From the NCBI RefSeq assembly GCF_022458985.1, contig NC_061783.1:11562413-11626412 (forward strand): 64,000 nt of DNA. Reading direction: 5' to 3'. This stretch comes from Mugil cephalus (lineage: Eukaryota > Chordata > Actinopteri > Mugiliformes > Mugilidae). The translations under genes and the position numbers were made by a program. Under the pieces are notes generated by a model, which made no database searches, was not told the origin of the DNA, and saw only the letters and a list, made by a program, of their open reading frames with translations. How positions within the stretch are numbered: the stretch's first letter is position 1; each line of letters starts with the position of its first letter. Below are positions 42,151-54,563 of this stretch, piece after piece.

Positions 42151-43403
42151 TCATCCATCTGCTGCTCTCCCCGAAGCCTCGAGCCTCGGAGCCACTTACT
42201 CACCAGGACACCTTTCTTCTCCAGCCAAACGCTGCCTGGCTCATCCACACTGACACACGGGCAGGCCAGTGGGAAAATATCCAAATGCTACTTTAGACCG
42301 CCATTGTAAGATGAAACAAGTTATATTAAGTCCTTAAGCTCAGAGCAGTTCTGTTTGTAATTAAGACCACTGACAAATCTGTCTCTGAATACCAGGGCTA
42401 TAATTATCAATGCCTCCCGTATTGTTTAACACGAAGAATAGCCGCTATAGCTTCTGATTTATTATCCAGACCTCTGGACTTGTACACATTTGTCGGTGTA
42501 TTTTTCATATCTCCGAGGACACCCTGCTCTGCTTTGCCTTTTTTTCATTTACACCCCTCCATCTCAAGAAACCCTATAACAACTGGAAATCATCTCTGCC
42601 TCTGGTTAGAGGAGCTGCTGTTTGTGTTTTGTCTCTCCGGCTGCAGCACAATCTAAAACAAGATTTCATATGTTGTTGTCTCCCTCAGCTCAGGAGCTCA
42701 TTAGGAAATGGTTCAGCGAGACAGAGGGAGCAGGTCTCTCTGGTTTAAAATCATAATTGAGTATTTTGAGGCGAACCCAGAGCCTGTCAGCGCTTTGTTT
42801 ATCCATAATGTGCACAGGCTTCGCTCCTAAGCCTCTAATTGGGCTGCTTTCCCTCAGACATTAAATCAGGTGTTGTGTTTGGATTTCGTTTCATCTCGTG
42901 TGCATGCGCTTTTTAATTTTTCCTGCTGCATATTAAAGTAAAATAAAAAAAATATATAAAAAAGGAGGGAGGGGGGTGTATTTTCCCAGCCTCCACTTTA
43001 AGACGAGACCAAGACGCATCAGAAAGTAGGCTACACATGTGAGATTCAGGTTACGCCGTCCTGTCATCAGCACCTGGGCAGCCACAGCAGTCTTATCACC
43101 AAGTGATTGTGGCTTTGACAGCTGCAATTGCTCTGCAGCTGAAGTCTGGTGAGACGAGGAAAGCACCTATACACACAACACACACCACAGTGACAGGAGC
43201 TGATACCAAAGGGACATTTCACACAAAATGAAGCATCGCAACTCAGGAGGATGCGGTAAGTAGGTAAAGAGAAACAGGTGGCACCTTGATGCGCAACTTT
43301 CTGACATCCTGTTGACCCACATCACGGGACCGACCAGTGTTTTGATCGGGCATCTGGGATCCACTTTTTTTCTCGGTTTTGAAAGGATGGTTGGATCCAT
43401 GTT

Positions 43404-43428
43404 TTAGAGTATATATATATATACTCTA

Positions 43429-43459
<31 letters not shown>

Positions 43460-43465
43460 TATATT
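43404..43465. repeat. (AT)n tract headed by a perfect palindrome
   Basis: TTAGAGT, then an (AT)n core, then ACTCTAA makes a perfect 26-base palindrome at 43404-43429. It is followed by about 35 further bases of (AT)n with one AC interruption. Confidence 0.9.
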
Positions 43466-44089
43466 GGTGTGTATGTGTATGTGTCGCATTACCGTGACCC
43501 AGGCTAAGCTGACACACCGGGCTATTTTTACACCGGGGCAGGGAGTGGACCTCCTGCTCCGGGACTTCACCGCGCTGTCAGCCGCATGTGGAGAGCGGAG
43601 GACGGTGGATGAAGGGTACACAGCAGGGGAGGGGGGGCGTTAATGTGAACTCAAACACAGAACAGCCAACTTAAAAACCGTATTATTTCTTCACGATCGC
43701 ACACGAGCAATCAGAAAATACAAAGAAAGAACCTACTGGCTCCGAAAATCAATCAATTCAATGCCGCGTCTATTGTGATGTAAATTTAATTATAAACAAG
43801 ATACATATCTAGCTATGAAAAAAAAAGATTAAATGACCGTCGTCGTCTAGTGGTGTGGCCACCGCTACATGCACCGGGGAAACTGATGGCAGGCGCAGTT
43901 AGATGATCACATCTCCTAACGTAGCCGCTATCACCTCTTAAATTATATTTATTATGTATTTTTAAAAAATAAAAAAAAAAAATCAATCGCTAAAGGTTGA
44001 TGATCAGTGCTGTGTGATCAATATCGCGAAAAGTACAATTAAGGAAGAAATCGAGCACCGAGCCGAGTGACCGTTAACCGAGCTAGACG

Positions 44090-44360
44090 TTCAACTGTCA
44101 CCGTGGTGACGGCGGCCGTTTTCTTACCGTGAGGAGGTGACGTCTTCCCGCTGTCGCTACCGACCAACCGACCCGCCGACCGACTGCTGCTCTACACCCA
44201 GCGACTCTAAACTGTGGAGGTCCGCTGCTCCTCCTCCGCCTTTTGCCTGTCTCTGTCGGAGCAGGAGGAGCGGCCGAGGGGAGGGAAGGGAGGGAGGGGG
44301 GAGGGGGCAGCTCTGAACTCTGAGCCACGCGCCCACACACATACACACACACACACGCGC
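44090..44360 (-). promoter_or_regulatory. CpG-rich promoter and 5' exon of arpp21
   Basis: GC- and CpG-rich sequence containing the donor CG|GTAAGAA at 44128/44127 on the minus strand, in position to be the arpp21 non-coding first exon. The upstream side includes a purine tract at 44270-44310 and CA repeats at 44334-44357. Without transcript data the exon start cannot be fixed. Confidence 0.5.
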
Positions 44361-45084
44361 GAGAACGAGGAATGCGCGAGCCCTCCTGAAACCTGCTCAT
44401 CTCTTTCGCTCTCTGTCTTAATTCCAGTCAAATTCAGATTCCTTTACTACTGCACTGACATTTCAAATATACCTCGTAGCCCAGTCAAAGCTAAACATTC
44501 CCCCCGTGACATTTATGGTTAGTACATTTACTGCTAAATGATTGTTCTCAGTCGTCCGGGATACAAGTTGCTTTTTTTTTTAACACTTTAGGATTTAAGC
44601 GATTGTACTTTTCACTCTTCTCCATTTATTTTACAACTTTAGTTAAAAGATACGATTCACTATTACAGATTAAACTACCCAGCATCACATTAAATAGTTA
44701 AAATTGGCACCCCAGCTCCATCCACGGAAGCTAGCAGCTAGCTACAGCCAGCTAGTGGATGGTAGAGTGCTCTCAAAAAAGTCTCAATAATGTAGGCTTT
44801 TAGTTAATTATACACATTAAAGTGGGCAAGTAAGCAAGCACAATTTATTTCTAAAGTTAGTGCAGGTGTCACAAAGGGCTTCCCAAATGAATACAAATGT
44901 ATAAAAATATACATGCAGACAATGATATCAAAACGTGAGGTAAGGCAATTCAAGTTGGAGCACTTTCACAAACACGTTTGAGACAAATAGCTACATGTTT
45001 TTTATAGAGTTGATTCAATAGTTTGGAAACTGCTAGTCTTAAATGACATGTACAATTGAAGAGCTGTAAAAGACGCTAACCATT

Positions 45085-45225
45085 TGGCCAAAGGGTAGCA
45101 GGTGCAATGCTACCACCATCGGGCCTAGATCAGAAGCTTGAGGAACACCACAAGACTCTCCAATAGGTATGAGGGGAACCTTACTTATGTATCCTTGTTT
45201 TATGCTTAGAGTAAATTCTTCCAAT
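45085..45225 (-). mobile_element. LINE reverse-transcriptase fragment (L2/CR1-like), copy 1
   Basis: The minus strand encodes GVPQASDLGP followed by a hydrophobic ALHLLPFGQ stretch. This matches the non-LTR reverse-transcriptase motif GVPQGSVLGP-x-LF-x-LY-x-LPLG seen in fish L2/CR1-type LINEs. Only about 45 codons remain; there is no endonuclease, no flanking RT motifs and no complete ends. It is an inactive, old fragment. Confidence 0.55.
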
Positions 45226-46669
45226 ACAGTTTAATTTAATATGAGTGAGATTTTCATTGCATCATCTGTTACTGTTCATTTGTTAGACCCACATTAAACC
45301 AACGGTTGGTGAATGGATTTAAAGTTAAAATTCATGTTATTTATATTGTTTAATTTCTGACAGTACATGCATACAAATTTGGTTTTCCAGTTGAACTTTC
45401 CACTTTCACCCAAGTTATGTTAAAATATAATTATTCTATTAATAACAAGAAGATAATGCATCAAAACTATTGTGGCATATAATTCAGGCTTTGTCTCTTG
45501 GCTCTTGTAATCAAGCATATAGCACTTTATATATTCTGCACATATGGCCTTTAGATTGTGCTATTAATTAAAAACCTGCCACGGCACTACGTTATACCAT
45601 TCTAAACAGCAGTTAATTACAGAGACAAGAGTTGTATATGTATACCCTATTCTATGAGAATAATTAGATAGCCTGTTATGTCAGAGTTCATTTTTTTTCT
45701 TTGATGAATAGCAAATAAATTACAGTCTGTTTGTTAGAGGCAGTTCAAGAGAAAAAGATTGTATATCACCAAGTCTGTTTGCACTGGCCATGTCTGGTAC
45801 TCAGTTACTTGAAGGCAACTTGAAGTAATTACTTGAAGTAATAAAAATACTTCAGTACAATAAATTCAAACTGTTACTGAAGTAAAACAACAGATATGAT
45901 CTTACAGTATGAGGATCATTATTTTTTTCTTAAGTGTGTTTTGTAACATAATACACTTCTAACCTTTCAATTCGTAAGCTAGAAAATGACTCCAGGTAAT
46001 CCATTTAGCAACATAGTTAATGTAAATAATAATAGATCTTAGGAGATCACGTGTAATATTTATGTAATTGTCAAAATAAATGGCTACAATTCAAACAAAT
46101 ATTGCAGAGGAACGAGATCTCAGTATCCTCAAAGGCAAGAGATGGTTATCTGAATGATTCAGTCTCCTCTATCTATGGTTTCAGCACAACAGATGCAAGT
46201 AATATGGTATCCTGTTACATGGATGACATCTCGCTGAATGTTACCAAGCCTTATATCGCAGCCAGGTCTGTTTTAGAAATATTGAGGTCATATATTCTAG
46301 TCCAATGATGGCTACAGCCTTGAGTGCAACCATCCTTTACAGACGAAATTAACCAGCTGTATCTGGTAAGGACACTGAAAAAAGGTACCGGTAGCTCTAT
46401 GCCGCTTTGTAATATATGCAATATGTGCAGGTCCGATTACTTATTATAAAAGTTGATTACAAGCCATTCATTTAGAAGCACAGAACATAAAAACAGAAAA
46501 GTGACTGAATTAAGTTCTTAAAGATACGTTTTGACATGTTTGGAACAATGTGCTTTGTTGAGGCATGTTCTCGAGTGAAATTCAGAAAAACTTTATTTGT
46601 CCACAGGGGGCAATAAGGGCACACAGATGCGCGAGCATTTAGGCTATATTTAGGCTTAAAGAAAATTTG

Positions 46670-46825
46670 TCCAAAAGATAGCAGGTACAATACAAAACAC
46701 ATTGGACCCAGGACAGAACCCTGAGGAACACCACAAGGACATAGGTTCAACTGACAAGGCACAGTAACCAAGAAAGTCCTCTCTGATAAATGTGAACCAC
46801 TGCAAAGCCTTTCAATTTACAGAGT
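46670..46825 (-). mobile_element. LINE reverse-transcriptase fragment (L2/CR1-like), copy 2
   Basis: The minus strand encodes GVPQGSVLGP then FVLYLLSFGQ, a clear match to the same LINE RT block as at 45085-45225. On the plus strand both read AGGAACACCACAAG. Upstream codons look like the RT region before this motif, with diverged sequence. The frame is lost soon after FGQ. An inactive remnant in the same orientation as copy 1. Confidence 0.65.
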
Positions 46826-47929
46826 GTGTTCATCTCTTTGCTTGATTAAGTTTTGTATTTTCAGTTAATGAGTCATATATTGAACAGAAATGTTTAATTT
46901 AGCAACATTTAGCGCATGCAAACAGAAACTGACTAAAATAGAACGGTGTTACAATTACATTTTCACACGTAAAACAACATCAGATGTTGTCCGTCCAGCT
47001 TGTACACTGCACATTGATGGAGTCACATTTATGACGTATTGATGGTCTCATTTAAAAGTCATTACATTCAGCCTCGTTAATGTGTATGTGACTTCTTTTT
47101 CCCACTTCCAACAGAAATGAGCACTTCTTACATGAACAAATAACTTCTTCAGCTTAAATCAGGAACTATGGGTACACCCAGGCGGGTAATTTTAAAAGGG
47201 ATATATCTCCTTTTCTTGACAAAGTCCTGTTGAGAAAGCAATCAAGACCAAGACAGACAGCATCAACTGGAAACATGGAGGAGATGTGAGTATCAAGTCT
47301 GAGGCAGATTCATTCTCGTTCCATTAATATTAGTCTCATTCACAGACTCCATTATTCAAAGACAAAATTACACAAGAAGATCCCCCCGATATGCAATGAT
47401 GAATGTGGCTTGGAGTCAAAACTGCCTCACTGCTTCACCCTTTCATCCTAAAATAGAAAATTATTGATGTGAACTTTTTAAAGACGCTCTGACACTGCTA
47501 ATATCTATATTGAACCAGTCACTGTTTTAATAGTTTTGGGAGAATCTCTGAACTTAAGAGGGCAAAAACAACAGCTTCTCTCTTATCACATAATCACTGA
47601 TAAGAGTATTTTTTCGACTGGAGGAAATAGAAGTTCACATTGTCAGTTTGTCGTAAATTAGCCAGAGAAGTATACACAGAAATAATAGGTAACACCTAGA
47701 GGCCATCGTTAATTCCAGAGATCAAAAGCTGTTTTATGACGTCTTGAGTAAATGTGTCATTTGTCATAATGTTGCGTGTGCAGTACGTACAGCATGCAAT
47801 AGTTCACACTTAGTGCAGGTAGGCGCACAACACCAAATAGCCTCGATGTACAACCACAAAGCTACAGAGATGACTGAGCGAGGGCTTCAGGATGTGCGTC
47901 ATGCAAATGCCAGCAGACATTTCTGTCTG

Positions 47930-48115
47930 TCTGCATCACTGGTTTCTCTCCCCCTACACTCATATCTACCCAGGTGTGTCATGTTTTAATGACACTTCAC
48001 TGACTTAAATAAAAGGACAGATTCACATTCTGCTCAACCAATATATGACCAGATCAGATTAGGGACATTTTTTTGTCCACCTAAACAATTCACCCACAGT
48101 CAGCTGGTGTGCACA
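47930..48115 (+). repeat. Diverged local duplication, copy A
   Basis: Aligns in the same orientation with 49887-50043: GCATCACTGGT-TCTCTCCC, GT-TGTCA-GTTT-AATG, CTGCTCAAC, then ATTAGGGAC followed by a T run and TTGTCCAC-TAAACA, then CACAG-CA-CTGGTG. Identity by eye is about 70%. No protein, TIR or tRNA-like head is seen. Confidence 0.7.
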
Positions 48116-49886
48116 CGTTCTAAAAATTGTCCTGAAAAGTGGCATAGCTGGAATGCACACACACACGCGCGCGCACACACACAAACACAAACACACCTGC
48201 TGTTTGCTGGTTCTGACAGTATGGCTGGCATGTGTGCACAGGGGACAGGGACTCGGTGGCGCTCATTTCCCGTTGCGCGTGCTGAGAAATACCACGGCTG
48301 TGGCTTGTTACATAAACTCACTCATTAGAAAGCACACAGCTGACTGTATGTGCGCGTGCGTGTGTGTGTTCGTGATAGTGTTACAGCAGTTCCAGTTCCT
48401 CGGCCATGAGCAGAGATGTCCGTTTAAAGACCTTACTGGAACTGTGATCAGACCGGCCTTCGTCTCAGGGAACCAGTGAAGGGTAGACTCAGTCTTTCTT
48501 CTGGTCAACACATAAAATTATAAAATTACATAAATGATTTATTTATCTCCAAATACATACACTTATTAACTTGAAACCTTTGTTTTAATTTCCCATGGTG
48601 TTTGATTATTCACCTTTGTGCTAAAAGTTAAATGAGGAAGTGAACGGTATATGTGCTAAATATGAGGCCTGCAGCGTAAATTAGCAAAGAGAACGGAAAC
48701 GCGCAGGAACAGCTAGCGCATATAGACTTCTAGCTAATTGTTGCTATTCAACACAATGAAAAACGTACTAACCGTTCACTCAATGCCAAAACCGAAAGCT
48801 AAAAATCTTCCACTCTGTAAGGCCTAAAATATTGCATACATGTTCAAATGCATTTCGTTGCTCTGTACTGGTACATGTGAAATGACAACAAAGGTGAATC
48901 TAATCTAAAATGGGCAATTGTTGAAACACTTCCTGAAACTATAAATATAAACAGAGTTAATTACTTGTACTTTTTTGTACAACAGAGCAACTTTTTTTTC
49001 ATATATATATATATAGTTATTAGTTTAATGCTTATCTAAGCTTATCAGCTTCACATCTAAGTCTGCCTATGGGAAATACCCTATTTCCCATAATAACAAA
49101 CACGTCTTTTTACCTGTTTACTAGGCTTGCAAGGAGTTTTTTTTTTTGTTTTGATTGCAAACATGAGGCATAACTTTTATTTACCATGACATCACAGCTC
49201 CAGAATAACTTACATCAGTGCCTGCGAATGCGCCCATGCAGACATAGCTTTGATCGTCAGTGTGTGTAAATGTCTCTGCGGCGATGTGTGTACAAGAGAT
49301 CGAGTGACACCTCAACAAGTGAAGCTCATAAATATTAATAGGGGCCTCATGCATATTCAGAGGGCGGCCTATGAATATTTAAACTATGATGGAGCATGTG
49401 GCCGGGTGACTAGACAGCCTCAGACAAGAAACAGACAAATAGACCTTCTCCTTTGCTTCTTAACCTCAGCCGCACAGCCTTTCCTTAAAGCTACACTCGT
49501 TCTAATTACAAATACATAATTTTCAGGATTTCTTTTCTTTTTTTTTCATGTGAACTCTACGGCACAGGATAAGAGTAATGGCCTTGATGCAGGGCTTTGC
49601 AGCACAGCTTCTCTATTCAAATGAGGCAAACCTGCTGAGTGGAAGCTTCCTAATTTGAACCCTGCAAACTGTTCACATTATAAGGATGATATAAAGATAC
49701 AGTAAAGCAAAATTTACGCAACATTTACACATTGCTTGCACTACCTCGTGCTGCGAGTGTTTAGTGCGTTAGCATAACAAAGATTGTTCTAACGTGCATG
49801 TATAGTTCTGGTTGGTTCCCACAAGTACGCAAAAGAAATATTAGAGTAATTTATGTATGTCATGTTATTGAGCGCACAAATCTGTG

Positions 49887-50043
49887 AGCATCACTGGTCT
49901 CTCTCCCACACGTACATTTACAAAGGTTTGTCACGTTTCAATGGGGTATTTTACATCCTGCTCAACACGGATGCGGCTAAATCATATTAGGGACTTTTTT
50001 TTGTCCACTTAAACACTTAATCCACAGACAACTGGTGCACGCG
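49887..50043 (+). repeat. Diverged local duplication, copy B
   Basis: Partner of 47930-48115, about 2 kb away in the same orientation. The best preserved core is ATTAGGGACTTTTTTTTGTC at 49987 onward. It could be an old local duplication or two copies of an unclassified interspersed element. Confidence 0.7.
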
Positions 50044-51530
50044 TAATCTCAAATAGCAAAACTGTAGGGCTTTATTTTTATTAGGACACTAAAAACTCAC
50101 AAGTGACCTACCTACGTTAAAGCATTACTGTTAACATGCAGCTCTCCTACAGATGTATAGTATATTCTCGCGGTCTACACATTTATAGCCACAGAGAAAG
50201 TCATTTTAAATGCTAAAAAGGTGATGAAAGATCCTCTGAAACGCTTACATCTTAAAATAGCATGTAATCTACCCGGAGTAACAATTCTGCATCACAACAA
50301 GGTTCACATCAAGACACACGGATATCACCATCCTCATTGGTAGGATGCACGTAGATGTCACAGACGCTATAAACAAAGAATCCGATTGCAAATGCATGTG
50401 AAGACGTTCAAATTGCTAATGAAATCACTTCCAGGATTTGGGAGGCAATCTAAAAATCACCGGTTTAGTTCTCGTAAGAGGGATCCAGCTCCGCTTTATC
50501 TTCCGCCCACAACAGAAAGGAAGAACATTAACCTCATTTCAAGGGGCTCTCGCGTTACCGCCACCTTTATGCAATGTCCTGCGGACTAAACCGTGTCTCT
50601 ATGTGGGGCTACGCGAGGGAGAAAAAAAAAAAAAAAGTGAAACAAACAGAAAGTGTACCAAACCCCGCTGTAACTCTCCAGGGTAAGTGGATGATGAATT
50701 TAGATGCAGTGCGTCAGCAGTCAGGATTACAAAACTATGAGCGCAGTGAGGAATAATACGGGTTCAAACGTGGGTTGGGCTGAGAGTGCAGATTGTTGCC
50801 AGTGCAGAGCTAAAACAGTTGGGAAGCATCGGCGTGTGTGAGGGACCTGGTTTTATGTTCTCATAGATGAGAGTGAGTCACCGTCGATCACCTTCAGCTG
50901 TAAAGAAACCATACGAGCGCGGGCCTGCACCCTGTGGACAAGGCTTAAACTTGCGTAAATGTGGCCACCTACACACGTGTGTACAGTGCTCGGGAGTTCA
51001 TAAGAGTCTGACGGTGAAGGCGATGCACCTGTTAAGTGATAGACCTCAGCAGTGCGATGGCTGTGTGGGTTTGTGGTCTATAACGGATGCTTGACAGGCT
51101 GATGAGCTCTGGCACTCACACACTGCTTCCTCCACACATTCTCCCCTCCTCTGCCTGTCTTCTCATCTCTTCAGGCGGTGGGCGTAAACTCCCTTCTTTT
51201 CTTCCTAAACGCCGTCCTTCCATCTCCACTTCTTCTTCTCCCTCCCGCTCTTCCCCCGGCCCATCTACGCGCGTTGTTTTCACTGATTGCGAGTTTGACA
51301 GGTCTTCAGAGGGAGAATCGCGGAGGGAGAGGAATCAAACAATCTTCTCAATTAGACAGCCCACACAAACGTACGTCTGAACTCTATACCATCTTCATCA
51401 GTTGTCGCAGTTTTCATCTTTCAGCCCCAGACACCTTTGTTCCCGAATTGAAAACACACTGTTCACAACAAAGGCAGAGAAAACCATTTAGCTTTGAAGA
51501 ACAGGAAGCCGCGACAAGCTTTTAAGGTTT

Positions 51531-51649
51531 ATTTGCATCGAGAGGAGGGAGTCGCCGCTTATTTCTGCTTTAATTGACCCATCAGCCTGCCTGAAATTTG
51601 CAAAGTCCACGCGGCGGCCACAGATGTGAGGGCATTTCGCGATGCAAAT
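51531..51649. promoter_or_regulatory. Inverted octamer (POU/Oct) motif pair
   Basis: ATTTGCAT at 51531-51538 and its exact reverse complement ATGCAAAT at 51642-51649 frame a non-repetitive stretch that looks like a conserved non-coding element (balanced composition, homeodomain-like TTTAATTGACC at about 51570). POU-factor binding is inferred from motif only. Confidence 0.35.
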
Positions 51650-51728
51650 GGATCTCTGGCTGCACTTTTGTCGAATGATATAATATAATCTCACTTTTAA
51701 ATTTCAGCAGTTTGACGAAAGGTGAGAC

Positions 51729-51750
51729 GGGGGGGGGGGGGGGGGGGGGG
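51729..51750 (+). repeat. G22 homopolymer
   Basis: Twenty-two consecutive G, possible G-quadruplex and a likely place for assembly length error. Confidence 0.9.
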
Positions 51751-53791
51751 TTGCTGCCAGGGTCCAGCGAAGAGGAATAACTCAGGATGAAAACACGCGG
51801 CCAGGTTTGGGATGCAGGGTGCAGGATAAGTTTGCAGGTTTGCACGGGGAGGGAGTGGGGACACACACACACACAGCCTCTTTGGTTTCATGTCACTAAC
51901 CAGGCTTTCAGCTGTCGCTGAGCGTCCGTGACTTAATGCCACACAAGTGTGAAGAGAAAAGAAAGAGAAAGTAAAACACAGGAAGCAAAGAGGAAGTGAG
52001 ACAGATGAAGTCCACACGCATCCTCCGGACAGTCAACAACGGGATGAGTCAATACTGTAGTAACATTGCGGTGCACTGCAGCACAGCCAGAGGGGCTCAG
52101 ACCTGTTGATGCAATCAGTACGTCTCGGACGTCTCCAGTTTTCACTTTGCTCCCATCTTGGCTGTCAACCTCTCTGGCAGCACCTCCCTCCATCCCTCCC
52201 TCCCTCCCTCCCATTCTTTCCTCCCACAACTCCTGCATTCCTCTCCTCCTCGCTCATTACGTATGTTGCTGGGAAAGAAAAAAAAAACAAAAACGCTAGT
52301 TCTGCAAAAGTCAGCTCCGGGATACATACATCATTCATTCACACCTCCTCATAAACCTATTTTAGCCCTGTGTTCTCTTCTCTCTCTCTCTCACTTTTTG
52401 TTTTTTTCTTTGACTGCACTGGATGCAAACACAGATTTACCGAATTAAATTCCAACATTTATGCCCAAGAATAAAGTACGCGCTTTGCTATCGAATGGAT
52501 TTATTAACAACTTGACATTTGGCAGATTCACCTCAGATATGGTGACAAACTTTCTCTTCGGCTCCATTTTCCTCCTCATCCGTCTTTCTTTCCCACACAT
52601 ACTGTACTTCCTCCTCCTCCTCCTCCCCTCTGCCTGCCACCGTCGGGAGCTCAATCTTTTCCCTCCGTCCTCGCAAAACCATCCACTTCCCTCCCTTCCC
52701 TTTCTTTCTAATTCTCCTAATTATTTCCTCCGTTTGTCACCACTCCATCCTTCCCCTCGTCCCGCAACGTTGACCTGGAAGCCTCTGAGCCTGTTCTCTC
52801 AGCCGTGGGCATCATGACCATAAGCTGAGTCGCAAGGCTATTTATATTTGTTCCTAATGAGGTGAGATTTCTCTCCGCCATAGCAACGGTCTCTATGGAT
52901 ACCCTGCACTTGGATACCAGATCCCATCCTGTTTTAAATGTCTTATTATGGGCTGCGCCTTCCCCTGTGTGTCGTAGCCTAATTAATTCTGAGTTATCGC
53001 GTTGTGAACGGTGTGGAAATCACCACGAAGCCGATGACATCAACGCACCAGAAGCACAGATTAGAGCTCAACTGGTAAATTTCCTTCATCAAGCAGATGT
53101 ATATTAAAGCACTTAAGCGCCTGATGCATGGTTGCAGTTATTTTTTTTTAATCATAAACTTACGCAACAAGCAGAAGGCAGCAGAGACCTCTACAGGTGC
53201 TCTCATTACTTGATCTGATGCACGCACACATGCACGCACGCGGGACGAGTATCTGTCTCCTCCGGCGCGGTGCCAGACTCTGACGGGCGTGCGGTTGATC
53301 AGGTCGGAGCCGAGCGAGGGACTGGCTGCACGGGAGCCGCGCGGCTCCGAGCTCAGATCATTAGAGGAGCTCTCTGAAGCTGGGGTCACGCAGGTGTTGA
53401 GACCCGCCATTTCACTTCCTGCCACAGAGCGAGACAGCCAATCAATAAAGCGACAGAGCAACTTCTGGAGAAAGCCACAGTGACGAGAACACACACTAGC
53501 ATGCGATATAGACACACACATGCACACGCGCGCACATGGAGGCAGCGGATGGCTGGTGTGCCTTTGAATTTACAGTAACACTTGGAAATGTTCCCTGCTT
53601 TCTCCTGATGACAGACGCTCTCAGACAGCTGCATGCACATGTACTCACACAGGTACGCACACGGGCACACGCGCACCCTGACAGGTGCTGCATTGTTATG
53701 GCATGTCCAACTCTGGCAGCTTGTTTTCCTCAGACCTCTCACCCTGTGTGATGACTCAGAGACGGGGAGATGAAAGGAGAGGCAGGGACAT

Positions 53792-53822
<31 letters not shown>
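53792..53822 (+). repeat. G31 homopolymer
   Basis: Thirty-one consecutive G followed by AGGAGGAG purine sequence. A run this long is unusual and able to form a G-quadruplex; its true length is uncertain. Confidence 0.9.
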
Positions 53823-53823
<1 letters not shown>

Positions 53824-54542
53824 GGAGGAGAGCGGGGGACTCTGACAGGAGGGAACGGAGGGCCCGAGATATCTTGAGCGTAAGAAGGTTAAGTAAATCA
53901 TATCATTAATGCTATGTTAAGAGATTGCTTTGACCTCTGCTTGGCTGTCTGCATATGCAAATGTGTGTGTGTGTGTGTGTGTGTTTGTGTGCGTCTGGCC
54001 TTTGTCCCACTAAAGCAGGTGGCAGCAATGACGTCCGTCTTCTTCCCAGCAGCAAACACACGCGCGCGCACTTTCCCTCCGCCGCTCTCCGGTGTCAGTC
54101 CCACCAGATTCTATCGTGCTTGAAATTCACTCATCATATCGGGTGGCCCCACTGTGCTGCTCGCTGACACGAATGCGTGCACGCATGCAAGGGCGCCCAC
54201 GCACGCTCGCTCGCTTGCACACACGCGGGAACACGGCGCGGTGGACCGACTCGATTATACAAGCGGAGCAGCTCGACCTGACAGAGGAACAGGAACCAAA
54301 AAGGAAACACGAAAAAGAATATAAAAGGCTTATTTGGCCACGTTGTATAAGCATGTTTCATCTTCCCACTCTCGCCTACCCTCACCCACACAGGTTAGAT
54401 CCAATAGCTGGTGCCAGGCCTCTCTATCTTGCAACACAAACATCTCCATGCGAAGGAATATTGCAGTCGAGTTCTTTTTCATAATCTCTTCCCTCTACAC
54501 CCACACATGCACATAGTGAGGGGGTGAGAGGGAGACGGGGGT

Positions 54543-54563
54543 AAAAAAAAAAAAAAAAAAAAA
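54543..54563 (+). repeat. A21 homopolymer
   Basis: Run of 21 A within purine-rich DNA; a second poly(A) run lies at 54720-54735. No target-site duplication or SINE body was recognised next to either. Confidence 0.85.

Larger units (their letters stand above)
39858..44128 (-). other. arpp21 5' non-coding introns and CpG-rich stretches
   Basis: The first coding exon begins at acceptor TTTTTTCAG|AAGAATGACC (exon start 39861). The probable upstream non-coding exon ends at 44128 with the strong donor CG|GTAAGAA. Between them are a CpG-dense zone (41390-42150), which may mark an alternative promoter, an AT-rich palindrome at 43404-43429, and long AT-rich stretches (42350-42900) whose look is typical of conserved non-coding DNA. 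No further coding exons are seen. Confidence 0.5.

Noticed and set aside
46102-46308. Plus-strand frame containing CYMDDISL, recalling a reverse-transcriptase YMDD motif
   Set aside because: No other reverse-transcriptase motif is near it, and the recognised LINE remnants here lie on the opposite strand. Chance similarity.
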